Assembly (NCBI RefSeq): GCF_032884065.1
Contig: NC_088875.1
Span: forward strand, 44,501,291 to 44,565,290
Origin: Artemia franciscana
Lineage: Eukaryota > Arthropoda > Branchiopoda > Anostraca > Artemiidae
Length of the DNA stretch: 64,000 nucleotides
Reading direction: 5' to 3'
Shown: positions 34,301 through 44,289 of the stretch, one piece after another
Layout: each line of letters opens with the position of its first letter
Position numbering within the stretch: the first letter of the stretch is position 1
Notes under the pieces: generated by a model
The model's input: the letters and a program-made list of their open reading frames with translations, nothing else
What the model was told of the DNA's origin: nothing
The model's database searches: none
Program-made: the position numbers and the translations under genes

Positions 34301-34690
34301 ATATTTGAGGTAGCACTGATAATTACCAGATACAGGGTTGTCAGGATCTGGATGCAGCAGTTGACAGTCAGAAAATGTATTTGACTGTCAGTTACATTAT
34401 TTGACATATTTGACAGTAATATTTAACAGTCATTTGACAGTCAGCAGTTGACAGTCAGAAAATATATTTGAGGTAGCACTAATAATTACCAGATACAGGG
34501 TTGTCGGGATCTGGATGCAGCAGTTGACAGTCGGAAATTATATTTGACAGTCACAGTCATATTATTTGACATATTTGAAAGTGATTTGACAGTCAGCAGT
34601 TGACAGTCAGAAAATATATTTGAGGTAGCACTGATAATTACCAGAAACAGAGTTGTCAGGATCTGGATGCAGCAGTTGACAGTCAGAAAG
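34301..34690. repeat. Tandem triplication of a pICln exon 3' end and its splice donor
   Basis: A block of about 75 bp recurs starting at about 34301, 34464 and 34616 (spacing about 163 and 152 bp). On the minus strand it contains the last 45-50 bp of the pICln exon (encoding DCQLLHPDPDN), the donor TCTG|GTAATT and the first intron bases. The copy at 34616 is part of the real exon. The two others lie downstream in the intron and read NPVS instead of NSVS. Between them are expanded TTGACAGTCA-type motifs derived from the same exon sequence. Confidence 0.92.
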
Positions 34691-34788
34691 AGCTTTGTAC
34701 ATTTCCTCCAATCTATCAGGCTGAGAAGGTACAAAACGAACTTCATTTATGGGGGGATACTCTTCATTGTCACCATCTTCCGATCGCT
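34642..34788 (-). CDS. icln: pICln (methylosome subunit), central exon
   Basis: The acceptor TTTTACTTTTAG and donor TCTG|GTAATT bound 147 bp. It begins with AG, completing a Glu codon with the G at the end of the exon at 37293. The 48 codons read RSEDGDNEEYPPINEVRFVP, SQPDRLEEMYKALSDCQLLH, PDPDNSVS. This is the pICln core pattern: an acidic insertion loop, then (I)NEVRFVP, a helix (L-x-x-M-Y/F-x-A-L-x-x-C), then the conserved LHPDP. pICln has a PH-like fold, binds Sm proteins and works with PRMT5 in the cytoplasmic methylosome during snRNP assembly. The exon's 3' boundary is tandemly triplicated into the downstream intron (34301-34690). Confidence 0.93.
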
Positions 34789-35589
34789 CTAAAAGTAAAA
34801 GTAATAACAACAACAAAATAACAAATTTCTTACGAACAAATGCATACACATATGTATCTAACACAAGATGTAGCTAGATTCACATTGCAAGAGCAGCGTG
34901 ATTCGTTGCAGCAACCTTTGCTGACAAAATAAGAGCATTGGATTGTCGCAGGAGCAACAGGAGTCCTATTGGGAAACGACGAATTACTGCTATAAACGAG
35001 GTTTGTATTCCAATGAATGGGTGTGAGGGTGATTAATGAGGGTGCTTTGAGAGTGCTAATAGGTAGTAATAGCTTCATTAAAATCATCATATCTAGAAGT
35101 AATTAGCAATTCAGCTGGGTACTCTAGGGCTAATCAAATTAGGAAATTTTTAGACAGCTATGGATAAACTGAAATTTTGAACAAGGATAACCTCGTTCAA
35201 CGAGCAATGCTTTGATTCAACAAAAATCAAACACTTCGATTTGTTTCTCCACCACCGATCAAATATTGTAGTTGTTGGCTCATCAAAACTCAAACAATTC
35301 TATGTCTCAAGGATTTTTTTTTAATCTTTGATTTTTTTTTTAATTTTAATTTAAGGATTCTTTTAATTTTGATTAAAAGAATTTTTTTAATCAAAAGAAT
35401 TCTTTAAGATGATCTTAAAACCATGATTTAACTGTGTTCTTAAAACCATCTTTACTCTCTATTTCCTGACACCCAATCAATGTTGTTAGCTTTAGATTGG
35501 ACTATGTATACATGCTAATGGATCACTACTTTGCCCAAACAAATGAAAAAGCAAGATATTATATGCTGTCATTTCTAAAACTGTCAAAA

Positions 35590-36245
35590 CACTTCGTAGT
35601 AACGAACTTAGCGACCCGGCCCGATAGTAGCCGAAACTCTAAAATACAGAATTTTGATATTAATAGAATCAAAAGAATTGGATTTTTTCCAAATATATAT
35701 AATTATTTCCAAAATATAATTTTAATCAAGTTTAGTCTTACCCATCAAAAGTTACGAGCCTGAGAAAATGCCTTATTTTCAGAAAAAGGAGGAAACACCC
35801 CCTAAGAGTCATAGAATCTTAATGAAAATCATATCATCAGATTCAGCGTAACAAAGAACCCTACTGTAAAGGTTTCAAGCTCCTATCTCTAAAAATATAG
35901 ACTTTGTATTTTTTGCCAGAAGAAACATTTTTTTTTTTTAGTGGTGATCGCATCCACCCAGTGGTCCTAGAATTATAATATTAACGGAAATTAGGAGTTC
36001 TAGTTCACTTTTTAAGTGACCGAAATTGGAGAGCAGCTAGGCCCCCTCCCATGCTCATTTTTCCCAAAGTCACCCAATCAAAATTTTGAGACAGCCATTT
36101 TGTTCAGCATGGGCAATAAATCTTATAATAACTATGTCTTTGAGGATGACCTTCTTCCCCCACGGTTCCCGGGGGAAGCGCTACAAATTATGAACTTTGC
36201 CCATTGTTTACATATAGTAGTTTTTTAACACTTTCAAAAGAGATA
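35590..36245 (+). repeat. Repeat family R, copy R4
   Basis: Starts with a decayed terminal hairpin (TTCGTAGTAACGAA near 35597-35610) followed by TAGCGACCCGGCCCGATAGT. It continues through the R landmarks AGAACCCTACTGTA and GACAGCCATTTTGTTCAGCA. The distal end is truncated. It lies in the pICln intron. Confidence 0.7.
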
Positions 36246-36249
36246 TTTA

Positions 36250-37035
36250 TTCGAATTAAACGGCCTTTGTGATTTAGGGGTCATTCTTTGGAAACAAATA
36301 GGAGATTCGCAGATCAGCATAAATATGTGAGACCGTCCCTGAAGTTAAACAGGCTTACTAGCCTTGCTTACTAGCCACTCTTAATTTTAATATTTACTTC
36401 AAATTTGTTTTGATGGGAAAAAAACTCTTAGTAAGAAAATATTAAAAGAAACATACAATCCCCCCCCCTCTGTCTTCACTTTTGCTTAAAGTATCTGTCT
36501 ACGCTTTCGTAATGTAGGTATTCCCATTGCTAGACACCAATTTAATTAAACTTAGAATTCTACATGAATTTCAAAATTTACTGTATTTTTTTCTTTGACA
36601 AATCTATTTTTAATTTCACAAAATTAAATTATATGAAAGGGACATATGATGATTCATTTTAAGCAGCTTTATAAGTTATGCTAGGTTGCAGCTTTTTAAT
36701 TGTTGGTTTTCAGTTCCACAGATAGAGAGAATTTTTAGACTACATAATATTTTCTGCATTAATATCACTATCTATTATAAATCAGCCTGTCAGACAACAG
36801 GCACAAACAAAATTATTGCATATAATTTTTATGTGTATACTCTTGTAGGTTTCAGAATAAACTTTGTTGCCCCCTCCCTAATACAAAATTCGATGTCTTC
36901 TTGATCTCCCCCCTAATTTTTCCTGAAAGTTTCAACTTAATCCTACAGTCATAAGAAAAAAAAGTGTATACTTGACAAGAATATGTATAAAATTCATTGC
37001 AATTTTAATAGCAACAATGGAACAAAACTACGCTG
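36250..37035. other. Intron sequence, nothing recognised
   Basis: AT-rich sequence. The plus-strand frame 36686-36904 has no domain or splice support. Confidence 0.45.

Positions 37036-37040
<5 letters not shown>

Positions 37041-37116
<76 letters not shown>
37041..37116. repeat. (TA)n microsatellite
   Basis: About 75 bp of uninterrupted TA repeat in the pICln intron, 180 bp downstream of the exon at 37293. Confidence 0.97.
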
Positions 37117-37118
<2 letters not shown>

Positions 37119-37292
37119 GTTTAAGTTTATATTCAACTTATATTTAAGTTTGATGTATTGTCTGACTGCATTTTTACTTGCCTAAAGTAAAACTGCACTT
37201 TACTTTTTTGAAAAAAACATTTCTTAACAAATTATTCTTTGATGATGTATAAAATAAGAATGAAGAATGTACAGTATTACAATAATACATAC

Positions 37293-37435
37293 CTATTTCA
37301 TGAGCTTCATCAATCATTAAATAGAGGCATGGCTTTGGATAAGAGCTAGGATCTCTTGATATTCCATGTAAGGAAATATTTGCATAGTTGAGGGTTAGTC
37401 CTTGGTTTGTAGCATTTTGTATCCAGAAGACAGCC
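37293..37435 (-). CDS. icln: pICln (methylosome subunit), PH-like domain exon
   Basis: It is bounded by an acceptor TTTAAAG (37436-37442) and a donor ATAG|GTATGT (37292/37293). The 47 whole codons read AVFWIQNATNQGLTLNYANI, SLHGISRDPSSYPKPCLYLM, IDEAHEI. The core matches pICln beta strands: a W in ..x-W, then L-x-Y-x-x-I-S-L-H-x-x-S-R-D, then a later L-Y-x-M strand. It ends in phase 1 and the last G joins AG of the next exon as Glu, giving HEIERSEDG across the junction. The N-terminal exon (which should encode the G-x-G-T-L-Y-I strand) lies upstream and was not found. The acceptor has a weak pyrimidine tract. Confidence 0.9.
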
Positions 37436-37689
37436 CTTTAAATACAAATTAATCAGCAAATGACTCATTTACTCCTAATTTCCACCAAGTTTAGCACATA
37501 AAATTACTAACTTTATTTGCATCTGAAGGAGAAAAGAGTAACCAAAGCTGCAAATAAAATTAACCAAAATAGTTTTTTTTAACTATTTTAAACAATTAGT
37601 CTATTTTTTATTCATTTACTGATTCTCAGTAATTTATGACATGTTTTTAGTTTGAATTATTAAATTCTGACTGACAGTATTTCAAACAG

Positions 37690-37965
37690 TACGCTGTACA
37701 AGACGTGTGGTTCAATCTGGCTTTCTACTATCACAAGAGAAAGGTTGAGATGGCCAGAGCACATTTTGCAGATGAAGGATGACAGAGTGCCACATACTGT
37801 CCTTTTCAGCCAACTGTCTAGGGCTAAATAGAAAGCAGGTAATCAGAAATAGGAACTTCCTAGGAGGCTGTAAAGATGGAGTCTTTGAGTAAGTTTAGAT
37901 GGAGGTGGAGCATGCATAGCTATGTTAGCCTAAGGTGGCTTGGTGATGTGGTGATTTGTCAGTAG
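37690..37965 (+). pseudogene. Retrotransposon-derived C-terminal tail fragment
   Basis: Reading through stops, the plus strand gives TRERLRWPEHILQMKDDRVP and then a KAGNQK..RRL..W block. This resembles the R-R-x-R-W-x-G-H-x-x-R-M-x-D-x-R-x-P tail found after RT in some non-LTR elements. It is badly decayed, with no ends. Confidence 0.45.
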
Positions 37966-37969
37966 TATC

Positions 37970-40150
37970 AATAGTTTAAGGTTTTAATATGGCAGTTCAA
38001 TTTTCTTTGAAAAACTTCTTTTTTTAAATGTTTTCTAAAATTTATAACAAGAAATAGCCTGATGTCTTGACAATGGAATGTCAGCATTGTCCCAGCAGCA
38101 AATTGATCACATCATTAGCTACTATTTTCAGAAACCTGACAACGAAATTAAGATCTAAATCATAAATGTAATGTAGACCTAGTTAATATTATGGAGACGT
38201 GATGCTCATTTGTGCTCAATTATGCAGTCATAATTCTCATTTGTGGATTTCATAAATCTTGTCTGCTTTGAAGGGATATACTCCATAAACAATTCAAGCA
38301 ATTCCTCCCATTGTATGAGTAACAAATAATCCATCCTTTCTGTACTGTCCACAGTAAGCCAGCAGACACAATAAACATACTTTGAAACACAACAAGCCAG
38401 CAGCCCAAAGAACTTTGTTCGGTTGGTGTATTCCTTAGCATTTGGAAGTGATCTGTGAGAAAAGTAATGTGTTTATAAGGTCAGAAGGGGCCTCTCCATA
38501 ACCAGTTCAAAGTCTTTTAGGAAGGCAGTATGAATCATACAAAGATTGCAAGAGCCCAGACTGGATGAGTCCTCAGCTACTATGTAGCAATTTATCTTCT
38601 TCATCAAATAAACAACATAATTTTTTCCTGATATTTGGCTTGTCATATTGACAGAAGTTAAACAGGCATTAGTCGAGGACTATAGTAAATTTCCTATTAA
38701 ATTTGCTTCAGTAATTCTGCTGATTAAAAGGTTATCTAAATGGCCTCAGAATGCTCTTTCAGTCCTCTTGGATCAATATTGCATTGTCATATTATCTCCT
38801 TCATATTTTCAGCATGGGCTGTTTCATTAAACATAAGAGAAAAAAGAAAGGAACAATGCCTCAAAGGATCTTATCTCTCAATAATGATGAAAGACTTGTT
38901 TTTCCAGGTAACCATGCTCATCTGACCATGATATCGTGCTGCTGGCATATCTAATATATGCTTCAAAGTCCAAATTAATTCAGTTCCTTAGCAATTTATA
39001 TTTCAATATAGTCATGTGCATTTCAAATTAGTTTTCCTTCCTAGATACAAGTGGTGGATCTTGACAGACACCAATTTAGAGCTCAAGAATGAGCTGCAAT
39101 GGTATCAGCAAGGCTCTTTGCATTTTTTTTATTCAAAAATCTTTTGTCATCACCATATTGTCCTTTGCCAACCACTTTTTCAAACCAAAAAATGGCTGAA
39201 TTTGCAATCCCTATTACTAAGGCTTTTAACCCCAAAAAATATTAAATATTGCAAAGCCCAAAAATAAATTTTGCAAGGTACCAAAGCTGGACATCAAATC
39301 AACATGACTCAGCTGTATCAGGACCATTGTTAGTGCACCAGATAAGAAGCAAAAAGTTGTTTTGTCATATAGAAAAATTTATGCATGGTTTTGTAAATAT
39401 CAAAGGCAAGGTTGAAATTGCCAGAGTAGGAGCAGTATGGCAAAACTCAAATTCTGTTATTATTGTACATTTACATTGAGAAACTAAATGGCGTGAAATT
39501 AAGCAACTTTCAAATTGACCTTTTTGTTTGTCTACACATTGAGGGATGATGCAAGAGTTTTTGGATGGACTTCTAACTCTTGTCTCAAAACTCACAATGG
39601 CTAAAGAAACAATCAGACTGAAGAGGAACATGAAAAATTAAGTTTTTAAAACTACTGGAAGTATGCTTCAAAAAGCTTGAATTTCAGCTTTCAAAAGGAA
39701 TTTTTCAAGATGGACAGGAAAAGCTATTTCAAAACATGTATAAAACGTTGTGGATCCAAAGGGGTATACAGCTTGAATTATGGCTAAATAAAATATTCCC
39801 AACTTTCTACCATTACTCATATAGCTCAAAAAATTGGGAAACTACTAGGGCATCAGCTCATCCTTATTTCAAAAATATGTGTAAATAGGTGAAGACAGAT
39901 AGCCTTTATGATGAAGAAGAATGAAACTTCCAAGGATTGGATTTACAGCCCAAATTAGGATGTAGAGCCCTTAATGGGGCTCTGCATTTTACCCATTTTA
40001 TTTATTACCTTGTCTATAGATTTGAGGCTATGTATCACAGTTAAAAAATGAGTTAAAAACTAAGTTGATATTAAAATTGGCTTTTAAATGAGGCCTCAAA
40101 TGAACTCTATGATGATTTAGTGCCCTGTTAGCTATAAAGGAAAAAGAGAA
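37970..40150. other. No supported gene
   Basis: AT-rich sequence. Some plus-strand frames (39016-39267, 39249-39479) may be decayed upstream parts of the retrotransposon at 40170-42600, but no motif confirms it. Confidence 0.35.
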
Positions 40151-40406
40151 CAAAAAAGAAACAAAGGATGTATTAGAGGATTGCATACATTTTGATTTTT
40201 CAAAGGCTTTTTACAAAAAATGCCACTCTAAGCTGCTTCAAAAACTGCAAAATCTCAATGAGAGTACACATAGGTGGATTGAAAGCATTATGATTGTTAG
40301 AAGTCAAGCTGTTGTTGTTGGTCAGGCAAAATCCTCCAGTATATTAATTAGTAGCAGGGTTCCACAGGGTAGTTGCTTAGGTCCATTTTATTCTCTATAT
40401 ATATAA

Positions 40407-40413
40407 ATAAACA

Positions 40414-40490
<77 letters not shown>
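40407..40490. repeat. (TA)n tract, left flank of Helitron
   Basis: About 75 bp of TA repeat between the RT codons for the LYI(ND) block and the Helitron 5' TC. Confidence 0.95.
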
Positions 40491-40493
<3 letters not shown>

Positions 40494-40645
40494 ATATATA
40501 TAAAAATAAGTTGTCTGTCTGTCTGTCTGTGGATCAGGTGACGTCATGTTTCTGTGTTGACTGACGTCATGAAATTAGTTGTCGTCATTTTTGCTTTGAC
40601 GGTGACGTCATTAATGGTATTTAAGGCATGCGTTAATGCGTTCAC

Positions 40646-40930
40646 GCTGCTGATAGAGAAAGTAAGAAAAGAAAGCGTGCCGAGGAATCACAAGAACAGC
40701 AAGAAAACAGGCTTGCAGCTGATAGAGAAAGTAAGAAAAGAAAGCATGCCGAGGAATCACAAGAACAGCAAGAAAACAGGCTTGCGGCTAAAGAGCACAA
40801 AACCGCGCAGTTAGATGAAAATCCACCAGGAAAGCGAGAGTCAAAACATATCAAAACTGAAAATGATAGCGATGATGATTGGGTTTGGGATTTTAACTTG
40901 GATAAGGTCATCAATGCCTACCAGATTTAA
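40646..40930 (+). pseudogene. Helitron protein N-terminal charged-repeat fragment
   Basis: A 94-codon frame without an initiator reads AADRESKKRKRAEESQEQQE, then NRL, and repeats this 23-residue unit (69 bp, starting 40646 and 40715), followed by an acidic tail with DSDDDWVWDF and a TAA at 40928-40930. Such basic/Glu-rich repeats precede the Helitron-like N domain in many arthropod Helitron proteins, so this is probably a relic of that protein's start joined to a new 3' end. Function, if any, is unknown. Confidence 0.55.
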
Positions 40931-41044
40931 GTTAAAAAACAATGGTTCGGCGATATGTACTTCATAGTGACGCTGAAAAATAAAGAAGAAAAAAAAATGA
41001 AAAATGTAAAAAACTAAAAAGAAAAAACACTCAAAGATAAATTA

Positions 41045-41400
41045 CAGACCGGGACACAAATGACGACCGACAAAGAGGGAATATAAATGACGAACGGGAA
41101 CCTCAAAGAAAAATTACAGACTGGGACACCCGGACACAAATCACGACCGGGAATATAAATGACGACCGGGACACAGAGACACAACTACAAAGGGGACGCC
41201 GGGGGCACAGGCGGGATATATAATTGACGACTGAGACACAGGGATTGTTTGAATAGAAATTACTGACCGGCACACAAATGACGACCGGGACGCTGGGACA
41301 CAGGGAATATAAATGACGACCGGGACATTCAAAGAGAAATTACAAACTGGGACACCAGGACACAAATGACGACCGGGACACAGGGAATATAAATGCTATT
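41045..41400. repeat. Degenerate minisatellite inside the Helitron
   Basis: The motif GACGACCGGGACAC-AGGGAATATAAAT recurs irregularly, alternating with AAAGAGAAATTACAGACTGG. Units vary in length, so this is a decayed tandem array. Confidence 0.75.
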
Positions 41401-41633
41401 TATATGCACAGACAATGGGACAGCGAAGAATGTTGTATATTCGCATGTTTTACGTAGTTAAAAATATATATTTATATCTATCTCTATTCACAGGTGGGAC
41501 ACAGGGACACAGCTACAATGGCGCGTAACTAATATGGCGCGTAACGACTTACGCGCGCGGGGGGGCTTGGGGGGGCGCGAAGCGCCCCACCAACTAGGTG
41601 TTGGGGTGGCGCGAAGCGCCATCCCAACAGCTA

Positions 41634-41634
<1 letters not shown>

Positions 41635-41668
<34 letters not shown>
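41635..41668. repeat. (TA)n tract, right flank of Helitron
   Basis: About 33 bp of TA repeat, after which the interrupted RT frame resumes with GATCTACC (Asp-Leu-Pro). Confidence 0.95.
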
Positions 41669-41672
<4 letters not shown>

Positions 41673-42798
41673 CTACCATCAGTTAAAAGAAATTCTACAG
41701 TTGAAATTTTGCAGATGATGTGAAGTTGTATAAGAAAGTTGGCTCAATACTCCAGGATAATATAGCAAGTTTAAGTGAATGGTGCAGGATAAACTATATG
41801 GTTTTAAACACTTCTAAGTGTGCTGACATGCACAATCTCTATAGAAAGTTGTTGGTAATTTGCATCTTCACTCTTTGATTGAAAGTACCAAGGTAACCAG
41901 GGGTGAGGACTATCTGCAATCTTGGTATAGTATTTGATCCATTATTAAAGTTTGATGAGCATACAATGATCGTCTTGAGTAGAGCACAGTTTACAATATC
42001 TAAAATTAAAAGAGTATTTTTGAAGTTTAATGTGGAATTTTTTTTTAAACTATACAAGTCAAAGGTATGCCCTTTCTTTAAATATTGATCTCCAGTATGT
42101 TACCCTATAATTAAAGATAATAGGAAGAAAATTGAATCAGCACAAAGATTTGCTACAAAGCTGATTCTAATTTGTCATAATCAAAATGTTTAGAGGCATT
42201 AGGATTGCTAAGTCTTCACTTCTATTGGAAGCACTCTGATCTTCTAAGTGTCCACAGTATTGTAAATGGTAAATGGTGATTCAGAAAATTTCTTCAAAGA
42301 AGCCATTATACATCAACTAGGCAAAATGCATTGAAATTTCACCCCCCCCCCCCTGAACCAAAATCCAAAATAGGTGAGATGTCTTTTATAAATAGTTCAA
42401 TAAAACTTTGGAACTCATTACCTGATAGTTGTGTCACTGCTTGTACTGTTCCTAGTTTTAAGACTGAGTTAGTACACACCTCTTTTTACAATGATGTATA
42501 TTGTCAACCATAAGTCTATCATTGATTTTGTTAAATATTCCAGTAGTTGCCACTTTTTGATTTTCATTTTGCATGTTATGCTTACAAGCTATTGGATGAA
42601 TAAATAGATAAATAAATTAGTGATAACTATTTATTTATTTTCTTTATTTCCCTCAAAAAATGAGGAGTACGCTACAATATAATATAAAGAAAGAACAACT
42701 GATAACACTTACAATCAAAACCTATCAAATATTGATCCAACACTAAAAAAAAATAAAAAAAAATACAAAAACACTTGCTAAATAGATTAGCCTATAAA

Positions 42799-44289
42799 TC
42801 ATGAAGAGCCAGAACTGTTACTAAAAAACGGAAATAAATTGTGGCCTAAAAGGCTAATTTTCACCCTATCTTCAAATGTTTTATATTTTTTCTTTATACA
42901 GACTACAGGATCCTTCACATTAAGCTTTAAAACAATCTCAGTGTTACTAAAAGAAAGGGGGAAACCAAGTAAAAATTTACAAAATTTAAAATAAGAAACT
43001 TTAATGGGTGAAAGATCAGAAGGTCTGAAATTTCGGAAGAGGAGGGACGGGAACAATACGTGAGGCAGAGCAACAGCGCTATACATACGACCAAGGACGA
43101 CCCGACGGTAAAGACCCCGAAAACGAATTAAAAGACCAAATGCCTTGCGTAGTTTCATCTGAACATGCTGAACCAGGACTGGTTTGAAATCTCTTTTCAA
43201 AGCAGCATAAGGTAATCCCAAATAAGTGACTATTGGCAACGACTGAAAAATAACACCATTGCCGCAATCAAGAGTTGCCCTGACATTATCCTCTAAACAA
43301 TTTACAACAAAAAATTTACATTTTTCAAAACTGATAGAAAGGTCCAAACCTTTTAAACAATCAATTAAAATATTAAAATTAGAAACAAGACTAGACTTGG
43401 ACCGGCTTAGAAGGATAATGTCATCAGCATATGCAATGTAAGACAGATTTCGAGATAATGAAACAAACGAGCAGGAAAGAGAATTAAGGGCAGTAGCTAA
43501 ACAAGAATTGAATATACAAGGAGAAATAATTCCTCCTTGTCTAATTCCTCTACTCACTTGAATTAATTTGGACTGAGATGAAGACGAACTCGGACAGATA
43601 CGGATCTTTAAACCAGAATACCAAGAGCAAAGGACTCGTATGACAGCTAGGGGCAATCCAGCATGGATTAAAGTGAGCAGAGCGGATGCATGAGAAATGT
43701 TATCAAAGGCCCCTTTCATATAAATCAAGAGGGCGTATAGCGGTTGACCAGAGATTCTTGCTTCTTCAATAACTTTGCTGAAAGATGCATGGGCATGGTC
43801 ACATCCCAAACCTCTCTTGAAACCAACTTGATTAGAACCAATGTCAAGAATTTCAAGAAGATCCTTCAAACACAACTCAAACACTTTCCCAATCATAGAA
43901 CCTTTAGTAATTGGCCTCCAGGAACTACAAGATGACAATTCTTTCTTCCTGCTCTTAGGAATAGGCGTAACTATGCCAATATAGAATGACGACGGTACCA
44001 AACCAGTAGTAAGTAAAAGGTTGAAAAATGCCAGTAGAGTAATAAGAAAAGAAGAAGGAGCAAGTTTGAGGTGATTAGCAAATAAGCCATCATGATCCTT
44101 AGCCGACTGTGCCTTTAACGTTTTGATTGCTCCATGTAACATATCCTCAGAAATCCTATAATCAGTTGAAAAATTCTTCAACCTTTCATCTAATTGCAAC
44201 ACAACACTGTTAGAATCATACAAAGTCGACAACTTAGAAAAATAATTTTCCCACTCTTTTAGCAATGGTGTGGAATTAGTATCAGGCAT
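42799..44289 (-). CDS. Family A reverse transcriptase (ORF2, C-terminal half)
   Basis: About 496 codons. Visible RT blocks: IVTPIPKSRKKELSSCSSWR, then PITKGSMIGKVFE; SNQVGFKRGLGCDHA; ALLIYMKGAFDNISH (finger/palm motif A, in which the usual D of F/L-D-x-x-x-A-F is replaced by Y-M); VSRGIRQGGIISPCIFN (motif B); LSYIAYADDIILLSRSK (motif C, YADD intact); and SISFEKCKFFVVN. A thumb and C-terminal region follows to LLGHNLFPFFSNSSGSS. The first motif A aspartate, one of the metal ligands, appears lost (LIYMKGAFD where a D is expected before the K/x-A-F), so activity is doubtful. There is no RNase H. A related 3' fragment lies at 1790-2545. Confidence 0.88.
   Translation of the reverse strand: MPDTNSTPLLKEWENYFSKLSTLYDSNSVVLQLDERLKNFSTDYRISEDMLHGAIKTLKAQSAKDHDGLFANHLKLAPSSFLITLLAFFNLLLTTGLVPSSFYIGIVTPIPKSRKKELSSCSSWRPITKGSMIGKVFELCLKDLLEILDIGSNQVGFKRGLGCDHAHASFSKVIEEARISGQPLYALLIYMKGAFDNISHASALLTLIHAGLPLAVIRVLCSWYSGLKIRICPSSSSSQSKLIQVSRGIRQGGIISPCIFNSCLATALNSLSCSFVSLSRNLSYIAYADDIILLSRSKSSLVSNFNILIDCLKGLDLSISFEKCKFFVVNCLEDNVRATLDCGNGVIFQSLPIVTYLGLPYAALKRDFKPVLVQHVQMKLRKAFGLLIRFRGLYRRVVLGRMYSAVALPHVLFPSLLFRNFRPSDLSPIKVSYFKFCKFLLGFPLSFSNTEIVLKLNVKDPVVCIKKKYKTFEDRVKISLLGHNLFPFFSNSSGSS

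Larger units (their letters stand above)
40491..41634 (+). mobile_element. Non-autonomous Helitron inserted in TA repeats of an RT pseudogene
   Basis: The element starts with TC (40491, TCTATATATATAAAAATAAG, then GTCTGTCTGTCTGTC) and ends with CTAG at 41631-41634. Just before the end are two GC-rich hairpins: GGGGCGCGAAGCGCCCC near 41572-41588, and GGTGGCGCGAAGCGCCATCC at 41605-41624. The second hairpin lies 7 bp upstream of CTAG. The flanking bases are A on the left and T on the right, the usual Helitron target. It contains a short coding remnant (40646-40930) and a degenerate GACCGGGACACAAATGAC minisatellite at about 41045-41400. No Rep or helicase domain remains. Confidence 0.9.
40170..42605 (+). 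mobile_element. Non-LTR retrotransposon RT pseudogene, split by a Helitron
   Basis: Before the split, 40170-40410 encodes HFDFSKAFYKKCHSKLL (the F-D-x-x-K-A-F/Y-D block, with D decayed to Y-K) and SRVPQGSCLGPFYSLYI (the V-P-Q-G-S-x-L-G-P block). After the split, from about 41668, the frame resumes with DLPSVKRNSTVEIFADDVKL, the FADD catalytic box, then SLSEWCRINYMVLNTSKC. From about 42050 come KIESAQRFATKLI and, at 42331-42513, INSSIKLWNSLPDSCVTACT, the RT C-terminal block. The tail is (GATAAATAAAT)-like at 42595-42618. Several frameshifts make it inactive. Confidence 0.8.

Noticed and set aside
43259-43935. Plus-strand ORFs across the family A element
   Set aside because: Antisense shadows of the RT and endonuclease frames; the same holds for plus frames at 44703-44963, 45581-45793 and 46270-46482.
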